Assembly (NCBI RefSeq): GCF_000695625.1
Contig: NZ_JMQI01000043.1
Span: 186,001-250,000 of the forward strand
Length of the DNA stretch: 64,000 nucleotides
Source of the DNA: Amycolatopsis rifamycinica
GTDB taxonomy: Bacteria; Actinomycetota; Actinomycetes; Mycobacteriales; Pseudonocardiaceae
Reading direction: 5' to 3'
The notes under the pieces were generated by a model, which had not been told where the DNA came from, made no database searches, and saw nothing but the letters and a program-made list of their open reading frames with translations. Below, in pieces: positions 7,433-14,383 of the stretch (positions are counted from its first letter, which is position 1; every line of letters starts with the position of its first letter). A program made the position numbers and the translations under genes.

Positions 7433-7816
7433 ATGCTCGACGCCGACGTCCGCCGCATCCTCGCCACCACGGTCACCGCTCACCTGGCCACGGTCCTGCC
7501 CGACGGCGCACCGCATTCGGTGCCGGTCTGGGTCGACCCGGAGGGCGACCGCATCGCCATCCTGACCGGCCCGGACTCCCGCAAGGCCCGCAACCTGCGC
7601 CGCGACCCGCGTGTCGCGCTTTCGCTGACCCCCGTGGACAACCCGTTCGAGCCGGTGATCATCCGTGGCCGGGTCGCCGAGTGGATCGAGGGTGAGGCCG
7701 CCTGGGAGATCGTGGACCGGATCGCGGCCAAGTACACCGGTGGGCCGTACCCGCGGGAGCAGGAGCGGGTGGTCGGGTTGATCGAGGTCGAGCGGCAGAG
7801 TGTGGGGATGCGCTGA
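7433..7816 (+). CDS. PPOX-class F420-dependent oxidoreductase
   Basis: A 127-aa flavin/F420-binding split barrel. The sequence HLATVLPDGAPHSVPVWVDPEGDRIAILTGPDSRKARNLRRDPRVALSLT is the pyridoxamine-phosphate-oxidase-like core, and DNPFEPVIIRGRV follows as in the actinobacterial F420-dependent group. These enzymes reduce small redox substrates using F420H2 or FMN; the substrate is unknown. It forms an operon with the DHFR-family gene. The last codons and stop are part of a 53-bp direct repeat (7777-7829) that recurs 128 bp downstream. Confidence 0.85.
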   Translation: MLDADVRRILATTVTAHLATVLPDGAPHSVPVWVDPEGDRIAILTGPDSRKARNLRRDPRVALSLTPVDNPFEPVIIRGRVAEWIEGEAAWEIVDRIAAKYTGGPYPREQERVVGLIEVERQSVGMR

Positions 7817-7829
7817 CCGTCAGTCCGGC
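7777..7829. repeat. 53-bp direct repeat, copy 1 (3' end of PPOX gene)
   Basis: Identical except for one base to 7905-7957. It covers the last 12 codons and the stop of the PPOX gene plus 13 bp after it. Confidence 0.95.
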
Positions 7830-7904
7830 CTGCGGCCGTGGGGGCGGGCGGTGGGGGCCGGCGGCTTGCCGAGCGAGTCGGTGGCACGCGCGGGTCGGCG
7901 GCGC

Positions 7905-7957
7905 GTTGATCGAGATCGAGCGGCAGAGTGTGGGGATGCGCTGACCGTCAGTCCGGC
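7905..7957. repeat. 53-bp direct repeat, copy 2 (covers end of TetR gene)
   Basis: Second copy, differing only at GAGATC versus GAGGTC. It contains a duplicate of the PPOX C-terminal codons and stop, and its right end holds the stop and last codons of the convergent TetR gene. Confidence 0.95.
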
Positions 7958-8529
7958 TTCACGCCCAGCAGGGCCAGGAACGTGCGGAACCCGGCCGACA
8001 TGTCGACTTCCTCCGGGTCGAGGAGCCACTGCAGCTGGAGGCCGTCCAGGGTGGCGATGGCCAGGGGGGCCAGCTGCTCCGGGGTGGTTCCCGGAGGGAG
8101 CTCGTCGCGGTGGCGCTCCAGCATCTGGGCCATGCCCGCCCGTACCCGGGCGTAGCGGTCCTGGAAGTACTTGCGGGCCGGGTGGTCCTCCGTGACGCTG
8201 TCCGCCGACAGCACCGTGTACGTCTGGACGATCCCGGGCCGCGTGGCGTTGTAGTCGACCAGGTCGGCCAGCTGGCTCACCGAAATGGCCGAGGGGTCGC
8301 CCGGCCGGGCGTGGCCGAAGTGCAGCAGGTCCCACTCGTCGCGGGTTTCCAGCACCGCCGTCAGCAGGTCTTCCTTGGTGGGGAAGTAGTGCATCAGCCC
8401 CTGCTGCGTCAGGCCGACGCGCTCGGCGACCGCGGCGAGGGACGTGCCTCGGTAGCCGCGCTCGGCGATCACCTCGAACGCCGCTCGGACGATGCTGGCT
8501 CGGCGGTCGGCGCCCCTGGCCCGGGTCAT
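7948..8529 (-). CDS. TetR family transcriptional regulator
   Basis: A 193-aa regulator. The N-terminal DNA-binding part is complete: RRASIVRAAFEVIAERGYRGTSLAAVAERVGLTQQGLMHYFPTKEDLL at about residues 9-57. The C-terminal ligand and dimer domain (residues 70-190) carries no recognisable signature. It diverges from the GH3 beta-glucosidase gene 95 bp away, so it is the likely repressor of that gene; the inducer would be a sugar or glycoside, which is inference. The 3' end overlaps the duplicated 53-bp segment, so the gene end may have been remodelled by that event. Confidence 0.9.
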   Translation of the reverse strand: MTRARGADRRASIVRAAFEVIAERGYRGTSLAAVAERVGLTQQGLMHYFPTKEDLLTAVLETRDEWDLLHFGHARPGDPSAISVSQLADLVDYNATRPGIVQTYTVLSADSVTEDHPARKYFQDRYARVRAGMAQMLERHRDELPPGTTPEQLAPLAIATLDGLQLQWLLDPEEVDMSAGFRTFLALLGVKPD

Positions 8530-8624
8530 GATCCCGAGCCTACGGCAGAGAGCGTCACGGAAACATAACGTTCGCTACTCGTCGCCAGGTAAGGTGACGG
8601 CAGGACCGATCGCGGAGGATGCGC

Positions 8625-11051
8625 ATGAGCTTCGACGTCGAGGCACTGCTGGCCGAACTCGACCTGGACGCCAAGGTGAACCTGCTCGCCGGCCAGGACG
8701 TCTGGTCCCTCCCCGCGCTGCCGCGGATCGGGCTCGCGTCGCTGGTCCTCTCCGACGGCCCGGTCGGCGTCCGCGGGACGCATTGGAGCCCGGACGACCC
8801 CTCGGTGACCCTGCCCAGCCCGACCGCGCTCGCCGCGAGCTGGGACCCGCGCCTGGCCGTCAAGGCCGGACGGCTGCTCGCGCAGGAAGCCCGGCGCAAG
8901 GGCGTGCACGTGCTGCTCGCCCCCACGGTCAACCTCCACCGCTCGCCACTGGGCGGCCGGCACTTCGAGTGCTACTCCGAAGACCCCCTCCTCACCGGGT
9001 CGATCGGCGCCGGCTACGTCACCGGCGTGCAGGACGGCGGGGTCGCCGTCACGGTCAAGCACTTCGTCGCCAACGACTTCGAGACCGAACGCTTCACCGT
9101 CGACGTGCGCCTCGGCGAGCGCGCCCTGCGCGAGCTCTACCTCGCGCCGTTCGAACTCATCGTCCGGCGGGCGAAGCCGTGGGGGATCATGGCCGCCTAC
9201 AACAGCGTCAACGGCACCACGATGACCCAGCACGCCGAACTGGTCAACGGCGTGCTCCGCGGCGAATGGGGCTTCGACGGCTTCGTCGTCTCCGACTGGC
9301 TGGCCGCGCGCGACACCGTCGCCTCCGCCAACGGCGGCCTCGACGTGGCCATGCCCGGCCCCCGCACGGTGTTCGGCGAACGGCTCGCCGAAGCCGTTCG
9401 CGGCGGCGAGGTCGACGAAGCCGTGGTCGACGCCATGGCCCGCCGCGTGCTCCTGCTCGCGCACCGGACCGGCGCGCTCGGCGGCGGGCCCGCGCCGACA
9501 ACGTCCCCTGTGGACGGTGACGCGGTCGCGCGCGAGGTCGCGCACCGGTCGTTCGTGCTGCTCCGCAACGAAACCGGCGTGCTGCCCCTGCGGAACCCGC
9601 AGAGCATCGCGCTCATCGGCGCGCTCGCCGCGGACCCGAAGATCCTCGGCGGTGGCAGTGCCACCGTGTTCCCCGACCACATCGCCTCCCCTCTCGACGG
9701 CCTGAAAGCGGCCGTTCCCGCGGGCACCGAACTCGCCTACGCCCCCGGTGCCGATCCGCGCACGACGTTACCGGCCGCCACCGACAATTTCCGGCTCCGC
9801 GCGACGGCCCGCGCCGCCGACGGCACCCGGCTGGCCGAATTTCCCTTGCGCAGCGCCAGGATCGACTGGATCGGTGAACTGCCGGCCGGCCTCGACGCCG
9901 GCACGCTCGCGTCGGTCGAGATCGCCGGCACGTTCCTCCCGGACGCCAGCGGCACGCACACCTTCGGCGTCACCGGTCCCGGCGACCTCCGGCTCGTCGT
10001 CGCGGGCCAGACCGTCTTCGACGGCGTGAACCTGCCGGAGGGCGGGGACATCTTCACGTCCGTCATGCAGGTCCACGAGCAGCGGCGGGAGGTCGAACTC
10101 ACCGCGGGTGAACCGGTCGACGTCAGCCTGACCTACTGGATCCCCTCGGAGATGGCGGAGTTCGCCAGGGGCACCTTCGCCTGGGTCACCTTCGCGCTCG
10201 GCCACCGCGGCCCGGTCCTCGACCCGGACGCCGGCCTCGAAGAAGCCGTGGCCCTGGCGGCGAAGTCCGAGGTCGCTGTCGTCGTGGTCGGCACGACCGC
10301 CGAGGTCGAAAGCGAAGGCTTCGACCGGACGTCGCTCGCCCTGCCCGGCCGCCAGGACGAACTCGTCACGCGGGTCGCCGCGGCGAACCGCAACACCGTC
10401 GTGGTCGTCAACGCGGGCTCCCCGGTCGAGATGCCGTGGCGTGACGACGTCGCCGCGGTGCTCCTCACCTGGTTCCCCGGCCAGGCCGGCGGCGACGCGC
10501 TCGCCGACGTCCTCTTCGGCCGCGAAGAACCCGGCGGCCGCCTGCCGACGACCTGGCCGGCGAAGCTGGAAGACGCGCCGGTCACGGACGTGACGCCGAA
10601 GGAAGGCGTGCTCGAGTACGGCGAAGGCGTGTACATCGGCTACGGCGCTTGGGCCCGCGCAGGGCGGCAACCCGCGTACTGGTTCGGAGAGGGCCAGGGC
10701 TACACGACGTGGGAGTACGAAGAACTCGACGTCGACCCGGACGAAGAAGGCGGTGCACGCGTCCGGGTCCGCGTACGCAACACGGGCACGCGCAAGGGGC
10801 GCGAAGTCGTCCAGATCTACCTCGCCCCGACCGAGCGCGGCGACCGGCCGCACCGCTGGCTGGCCGGCTTCGCGAGCGTCGAAGCCGGGCCCGGTGAGGT
10901 CGTGGAGGCCGACATCGCCATCGCCTCGCGGTCGGCCGAAGTCTGGCGCGACGGCTGGCGGCACATCGCGGGCGAGTACGTCGTGGCGGCGTCGCACTCC
11001 TACGCCGAACCGCGGCTGAGCACGCGCGTGGTGCTGCAGAAGATACGTTGA
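8625..11051 (+). CDS. glycoside hydrolase family 3 beta-glucosidase with PA14 insert
   Basis: An 808-aa cytoplasmic enzyme with no signal peptide. The ATG at 8625 has GGAGG six bases upstream; an earlier ATG at 8619 abuts the box. Domain order: GH3 N-terminal barrel (about 1-290) with SDGPVGVRG, KHFVANDFETER and the nucleophile motif GFDGFVVSDW (Asp about 224); first half of the alpha/beta sandwich; a PA14-type beta domain (about 385-520); the rest of the sandwich with VVVGTTAEVESEGFDRTSLALPGRQ; and a fibronectin-like C-terminal domain. PA14-bearing GH3 enzymes trim short beta-glucosides. The intracellular location suggests action on imported oligosaccharides or glycosides. Probably repressed by the divergent TetR. 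Confidence 0.93.
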   Translation: MSFDVEALLAELDLDAKVNLLAGQDVWSLPALPRIGLASLVLSDGPVGVRGTHWSPDDPSVTLPSPTALAASWDPRLAVKAGRLLAQEARRKGVHVLLAPTVNLHRSPLGGRHFECYSEDPLLTGSIGAGYVTGVQDGGVAVTVKHFVANDFETERFTVDVRLGERALRELYLAPFELIVRRAKPWGIMAAYNSVNGTTMTQHAELVNGVLRGEWGFDGFVVSDWLAARDTVASANGGLDVAMPGPRTVFGERLAEAVRGGEVDEAVVDAMARRVLLLAHRTGALGGGPAPTTSPVDGDAVAREVAHRSFVLLRNETGVLPLRNPQSIALIGALAADPKILGGGSATVFPDHIASPLDGLKAAVPAGTELAYAPGADPRTTLPAATDNFRLRATARAADGTRLAEFPLRSARIDWIGELPAGLDAGTLASVEIAGTFLPDASGTHTFGVTGPGDLRLVVAGQTVFDGVNLPEGGDIFTSVMQVHEQRREVELTAGEPVDVSLTYWIPSEMAEFARGTFAWVTFALGHRGPVLDPDAGLEEAVALAAKSEVAVVVVGTTAEVESEGFDRTSLALPGRQDELVTRVAAANRNTVVVVNAGSPVEMPWRDDVAAVLLTWFPGQAGGDALADVLFGREEPGGRLPTTWPAKLEDAPVTDVTPKEGVLEYGEGVYIGYGAWARAGRQPAYWFGEGQGYTTWEYEELDVDPDEEGGARVRVRVRNTGTRKGREVVQIYLAPTERGDRPHRWLAGFASVEAGPGEVVEADIAIASRSAEVWRDGWRHIAGEYVVAASHSYAEPRLSTRVVLQKIR

Positions 11052-11072
11052 TCATCGCGCGCGGACCCGCTC

Positions 11073-11738
11073 TCAAGGGCGTGGCAGGAGCCCCACGAGC
11101 GACGTGATGATCGCGAGCCGCAGCGCCGGCCGCAACTCGATGCGGTGGACCGCCAGTGCCGGCTCCGACTCGTAGACGGCCAGCAGGCTCGGCGGCGGCG
11201 AGGTGTAGGCGGACAGCGCGCCGGCCACCAGCAGGGCGGTCAGGCAGAGCTGCTCGGCGTGGCCGTCGACCTCGGGCAGGTACCGCCGGACGAGGCCGGC
11301 CATCACCGCGAGGTTGCGCAGCGAGGCCCGCTTGTGCCGGCGGACCACTTCGACCGAGACGTTGTGTTCGAGCACGCCGCCCTGTGCGCCGTAGAGGTCG
11401 CAGAGCACCGTCTGCGCGGCGAGCGACCGGCTGAGCACGTCGGCCGTCTGTTCGGCTCGTTCCTCCGGGGGACGGCTGGGGTCGACGCCGCGGCCCAGTT
11501 CCTGTTCCAGTCCGGCCAGCCAGGTCGCCGTCCGGTCGTCCATCAGGTCGAGCAGCACCGCCTCGCGGGACTCGAAATAGCGCAGGACCGCCGTCTTGGC
11601 CAGGCCGACCCGCCGGCTCAGCTCGTTCAGGGTCACCTCGGCCACCGGCATCTCGTCGAGCATCGCGGAGGTCGTCTCCAGGATCGCCCGGCGCCGGACC
11701 TCCCGCTGCTCTTCGGTGCGCGCCCGCTGGAACGTCAT
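11073..11738 (-). CDS. TetR family transcriptional regulator
   Basis: A 221-aa regulator. Residues about 12-60 form the TetR helix-turn-helix (EVRRRAILETTSAMLDEM, then VTLNELSRRVGLAKTAVLRYFESREAVLLDLM). The C-terminal domain is helical and contains a Cys in QTVLCDLYGAQGG. It diverges from an SDR gene; the 102 bp between them hold three copies of a GTACCG-x-CGGTAC palindrome, so it very likely represses both itself and the SDR gene. The ligand is probably the SDR substrate. It converges with the GH3 gene. Confidence 0.9.
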   Translation of the reverse strand: MTFQRARTEEQREVRRRAILETTSAMLDEMPVAEVTLNELSRRVGLAKTAVLRYFESREAVLLDLMDDRTATWLAGLEQELGRGVDPSRPPEERAEQTADVLSRSLAAQTVLCDLYGAQGGVLEHNVSVEVVRRHKRASLRNLAVMAGLVRRYLPEVDGHAEQLCLTALLVAGALSAYTSPPPSLLAVYESEPALAVHRIELRPALRLAIITSLVGLLPRP

Positions 11739-11757
11739 GCCGTCGACCCTAGCTCGT

Positions 11758-11770
11758 GTACCGCCGGTAC
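11758..11770. promoter_or_regulatory. operator 1 for the TetR/SDR pair
   Basis: Perfect palindrome GTACCGCCGGTAC, centred at 11764, 19 bp upstream of the TetR start. Same arms as operators 2 and 3. Confidence 0.8.
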
Positions 11771-11771
11771 C

Positions 11772-11800
11772 TTGACAGTGTACCGGCGGTACATTACCGT
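11772..11800 (+). promoter_or_regulatory. promoter of the SDR gene with operator 2 in its spacer
   Basis: A consensus -35 TTGACA (11772-11777) and TACCGT (11795-11800, fits TANNNT) are 17 bp apart. The spacer contains TGTACCGGCGGTACA (11779-11793), a perfect 15-bp palindrome. A repressor bound there would block RNA polymerase directly. Confidence 0.75.
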
Positions 11801-11812
11801 CCCGAGCACAAG

Positions 11813-11826
11813 TTACCGGCGGTACA
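11813..11826. promoter_or_regulatory. operator 3 for the TetR/SDR pair
   Basis: TTACCGGCGGTACA, one base away from the perfect palindrome, centred 33 bp from operator 2 and just upstream of the AGGGAG ribosome site of the SDR gene. Confidence 0.7.
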
Positions 11827-11840
11827 TTAGGGAGCCTTCG

Positions 11841-12755
11841 ATGAACTGGACCGAGCAGCAGATCCCGCGCCAGGACGGCCGCGTGGCCGTGATCACCGGC
11901 GCCAACACCGGGCTGGGGTTCGAGACCGCCCGGCGGCTCGCGGAGCGCGGGGCCACGGTCGTGCTGGCCGTGCGGGACACCGGAAAGGGCAGGCTGGCCG
12001 CGGCCCGGATCGACGGCGACGTCTCCGTGCGGGAGCTGGACCTGACCTCGCTGGAATCGATCCGGGCCGCCGCGGCCGCCCTGCGTGCCGCCCACCCGCG
12101 GATCGACCTGCTGATCAACAACGCCGGCGTGATGTACACGCCGAAGCAGACCACCCGCGACGGCTTCGAGCTGCAGTTCGGCACCAACCACCTGGGCCAC
12201 TTCGCGCTCACCGGGCTGCTGCTCGACCGGCTGCTGCCCGTGCCCGGCTCCCGGGTCGTCACGGTCAGCAGCACCGGCCACCGCATCAACGCCGCCATTC
12301 ACTTCGACGACCTGCAGTGGGAGCGTTCCTACAGCCGGATCGCGGCCTACGGCCAGTCGAAACTCGCCAACCTGATGTTCACCTACGAGCTGCAGCGCAG
12401 GCTCGCCGCGCACGGCACCACCGTCGCCGTGGCCGCACACCCCGGTATCTCCGACACCGAACTGGCCCGCAACAGCCCGGCCGTCGTCCGGCGGCTGCTC
12501 ACCTGGCTCGCTCCGGTGCTCACCCAGCCCGCGACGGCGGGCGCGCTGCCCACCCTGCGGGCCGCCACCGACCCGTCGGTTCTCGGCGGGCAGTACTACG
12601 GGCCCAGCGGTCTGGCCGAGCGGCGCGGCTACCCGAAGCTGGTCGCCTCCAGCCCGGACTCCTACGACCTGACCGCGCAGCAACGTCTTTGGGCCGTCTC
12701 GGAAGACCTCACCGGCGTGCGGTTCCCGGTCGGCGGGGCAACCGCCGCGGCGTGA
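11841..12755 (+). CDS. short-chain dehydrogenase/reductase (retinol dehydrogenase-like)
   Basis: A 304-aa classical SDR. Seen: cofactor motif VITGANTGLGFETARRLAERG (TGxxxGxG) at about residues 17-38, an LAVRD segment after the second strand suggesting NADP, NNAGVM at about 93-98, catalytic Ser in VVTVSSTGH, and YGQSK (Tyr-x-x-x-Lys). The GTNHLGHFALTGLLLDRLL block places it in the retinol dehydrogenase/WW-oxidoreductase-like subgroup, often annotated as oxidoreductase of unknown substrate. The start at 11841 has an AGGGAG box 9 bp upstream. It is controlled by three TetR operators, which implies that its product acts only when a specific inducer is present. Confidence 0.9.
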   Translation: MNWTEQQIPRQDGRVAVITGANTGLGFETARRLAERGATVVLAVRDTGKGRLAAARIDGDVSVRELDLTSLESIRAAAAALRAAHPRIDLLINNAGVMYTPKQTTRDGFELQFGTNHLGHFALTGLLLDRLLPVPGSRVVTVSSTGHRINAAIHFDDLQWERSYSRIAAYGQSKLANLMFTYELQRRLAAHGTTVAVAAHPGISDTELARNSPAVVRRLLTWLAPVLTQPATAGALPTLRAATDPSVLGGQYYGPSGLAERRGYPKLVASSPDSYDLTAQQRLWAVSEDLTGVRFPVGGATAAA

Positions 12756-12828
12756 GCCCGCGGAAAATACGTTGATCCCCGCGGGTGCAACCCCTAGGGT
12801 CGCGTGCAGGCACCTTGACCAGCGAAAG

Positions 12829-12873
12829 GAGGTGGGACCGATGATCACGCAACCGATCACGCGCTCCCACCTC
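12829..12873 (+). promoter_or_regulatory. hairpin that can mask the leader ribosome site
   Basis: GAGGTGGGA (12829-12837), which contains the Shine-Dalgarno core of the leader ORF, is a perfect 9-base complement of TCCCACCTC (12865-12873) inside that ORF. The loop is 27 nt. This would close the leader ribosome site unless a ribosome is already on it. Confidence 0.6.
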
Positions 12874-12897
12874 GCAGCGAGGGTGCCGGCTGCCTGA
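12841..12897 (+). CDS. 18-aa leader peptide upstream of the GNAT gene
   Basis: A short ORF, MITQPITRSHLAARVPAA, with a strong AAAGGAGGTGGG ribosome site 4-10 bases upstream and a TGA stop at 12895. It is directly followed by a stem-loop (12898-12917) and then by the GNAT start at 12928. Its size, strong ribosome site and position suggest a regulatory leader peptide controlling the next gene by ribosome position (attenuation). I cannot tell which amino acid or drug it would sense; there is no run of one rare codon, though Arg and Thr-Ile codons recur. It does not match the known cysteine-sensing actinobacterial leaders. Confidence 0.6.
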   Translation: MITQPITRSHLAARVPAA

Positions 12898-12917
12898 CCG
12901 GGAGCGCGTACTCCCGG
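12898..12917 (+). promoter_or_regulatory. stem-loop between leader peptide and GNAT gene
   Basis: CCGGGAG, loop CGCGTA, CTCCCGG: a perfect 7-bp GC-rich stem starting right after the leader stop codon and ending just before the AAGGA ribosome site (12918-12922) of the GNAT gene. A ribosome stalled near the leader stop would prevent it forming. Confidence 0.65.
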
Positions 12918-12927
12918 AAGGATTTCC

Positions 12928-13830
12928 ATGACCGATCTGGTCGTGCGCCCGCTCGAAGCGGGCGAAGAAGCACTGTTCACCTCCCTGCCCGACCGCGGTC
13001 TCGTCGGCCGCAAGCTGCTCGGTGACGACTTCGTCGAGATGGCGAGGCGGGGCGAGTACCCGCCCGAGCGCGTCTGGATCGCCCTGCGCGACGACGTCGT
13101 CGTGGCCCGCGCCGCCTGGTGGGCCAAGGCCGGCGACGAAGACCCGGTCGCCCTGGACTGGTTCGACTTCACCGACTTCGACGCGGCCGTCGAGCTGCTG
13201 AAGACCGCGCCGCTGCGCGCCGAGTACTCGCTGCACACCCCACCGGCGTGGCAGGACGATCCGGACGTCGCGGCCGAGGTCGGCCGCCGGGTCCAGGCGG
13301 CCGAGCGGGCGGGCTACCGCAAGCTGGTCGAGCGCTACCGCTTCCGCTGGACGCCGGAGAACGGCCTGCCGGAGAAGCCCGGACGGCTCGAGTTCCGGCC
13401 GGAGCCCGACGACAGCGTCATCCTCGACGTCTTCAAGCGCGTGCACGTCGGCAGCCTCGACGCGCACGTGCGGAAGGCCGTCGAGGAGCACGGTCTCGAC
13501 GCGGCCGCGCAGGAGGACCTCGACATCATGAAGTGGATGCCGGCGCCACGGGACTGGTGGCGGCTGGCGTACACGCGCGAAGGCGAGCTGGTCGGCCTCG
13601 TCCTGCCGAGCCGGAACGTCTACGACCCGGTGGTCGGCTACGTGGCCGTGGTGCCGGAGCACCGAGGCCACGGTTACGCGTACGACCTCCTGGTCGAGGC
13701 CACGCACGACCTCGTCGGCTACGGCGCGGACCGGATCGTCGCGGGCACCGACGTCGGCAACGTCCCGATGGCCAAAGCCTTCGCGAAGGCGGGTTACCCG
13801 GTGACCCAGCACCGCATCGACCTCGCCTGA
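12928..13830 (+). CDS. GNAT family N-acetyltransferase
   Basis: A 300-aa protein whose C-terminal third is the acetyl-CoA binding GNAT fold: YVAVVPEHRGHGYAYDLLVEATHDL (motif A, R/Q-x-x-G-x-G/A like) then NVPMAKAFAKAGYPVTQHRIDL. The N-terminal 180 residues appear to be a second, degenerate GNAT-like half (FFDFTDFDAAVELL, RVWIALRDDVVVARAAWW), so it is a tandem GNAT of the long type seen in some antibiotic acetyltransferases such as the mycothiol synthase-like group. Substrate unknown. The upstream leader peptide and hairpins suggest translationally controlled expression, as for some resistance genes. Confidence 0.85.
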   Translation: MTDLVVRPLEAGEEALFTSLPDRGLVGRKLLGDDFVEMARRGEYPPERVWIALRDDVVVARAAWWAKAGDEDPVALDWFDFTDFDAAVELLKTAPLRAEYSLHTPPAWQDDPDVAAEVGRRVQAAERAGYRKLVERYRFRWTPENGLPEKPGRLEFRPEPDDSVILDVFKRVHVGSLDAHVRKAVEEHGLDAAAQEDLDIMKWMPAPRDWWRLAYTREGELVGLVLPSRNVYDPVVGYVAVVPEHRGHGYAYDLLVEATHDLVGYGADRIVAGTDVGNVPMAKAFAKAGYPVTQHRIDLA

Positions 13831-13834
13831 CCGT

Positions 13835-13880
13835 CACTTTCACGTGAAAGTGCCCCCGTGGGCACTTTCACGTGAAAGTG
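13835..13880. repeat. two copies of an 18-bp palindrome
   Basis: CACTTTCACGTGAAAGTG at 13835-13852 and again at 13863-13880, 28 bp apart. The second copy extends into a 26-bp palindrome (13859-13884). Read as RNA each copy forms a hairpin with an ACGT loop. The same 18-mer occurs twice at 35645-35703. It lies just after the GNAT stop and may act as a terminator. Confidence 0.9.
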
Positions 13881-13926
13881 CCCAGGAGGTATGGTCGCTA
13901 GAGCGATCTATCAAATGGGGGGCGTG

Positions 13927-14352
13927 ATGGACAAGGGACTGGCACCGCTTCGCGTGATCCTCGGCTTCTCGCTGCTCAGCACGGGGATCCACTACGCCCA
14001 CAACGCCGTCCGGTACGCGGACTATCCGCAGCTGGAGGGGATCACGCCGCTCGTCGGCGGCATCGTCGTGGCCGTCACCTGGGTGGTGTTGACGGCGTTC
14101 GGCTGGCTCGGCTACCGCGCGTACACCCAGGGGCGGTACGAGCGGGCGCTGGCGTTCCTCTTGGGCTACTCGCTGGCCGGGATGGTCACGCTGGGCCATT
14201 TTCTGACCGGTGTGCCGCAGATTCCCGCGTTCTGGTTCGCGACGATCTTCACCGACGCCGCCGCCGGGCTGGCCCTGTGGGTGTTCCTCACCTGGGCGTG
14301 GACCACGCTCAACCGGGTGAGCGGCCGAGATCAAGTTTCTACACAACATTGA
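13927..14352 (+). CDS. small integral membrane protein, unknown function
   Basis: A 141-aa protein with four predicted membrane segments: VILGFSLLSTGIHYAHNAV, LVGGIVVAVTWVVLTAFGWL, ALAFLLGYSLAGMVTLGHFL and ATIFTDAAAGLALWVFLTWAW. The ATG at 13927 has a GGGGGG box four bases upstream; in-frame ATGs at 13891 and 13915 are possible but the first is too close to its AGGAGG. Residues His in the first and third helices could bind a ligand. Not recognised as a named family. It lies between the palindromic repeats and the box operon and is probably not part of the latter. Confidence 0.7.
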   Translation: MDKGLAPLRVILGFSLLSTGIHYAHNAVRYADYPQLEGITPLVGGIVVAVTWVVLTAFGWLGYRAYTQGRYERALAFLLGYSLAGMVTLGHFLTGVPQIPAFWFATIFTDAAAGLALWVFLTWAWTTLNRVSGRDQVSTQH

Positions 14353-14375
14353 CGTCCGTCTGACTGGTGTAGACA
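14338..14375 (+). promoter_or_regulatory. inverted repeat in the box promoter region
   Basis: TCTACAC (14338-14344) and GTGTAGA (14367-14373) are perfect 7-bp arms separated by 22 bp. TTGACG (14349-14354) inside the loop could be a -35 element, with TAGACA (14370-14375) as -10 at a short 15-bp spacing, which would start transcription almost at the GTG of boxC. The repeat is a candidate operator for the benzoate regulator, which is not in the window. Confidence 0.55.
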
Positions 14376-14383
14376 CTCGAAGA

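Noticed and set aside
7820..8335. Possible second regulator or pseudogene in the duplicated region opposite TetR
   Set aside because: The frame is out of phase with TetR and shows no HTH; only the 53-bp segment is truly duplicated.
12841..12897. Cysteine-sensing leader peptide
   Set aside because: The peptide has no Cys and the downstream gene is an acetyltransferase, not a sulfur gene, so the known cysteine attenuators do not apply.
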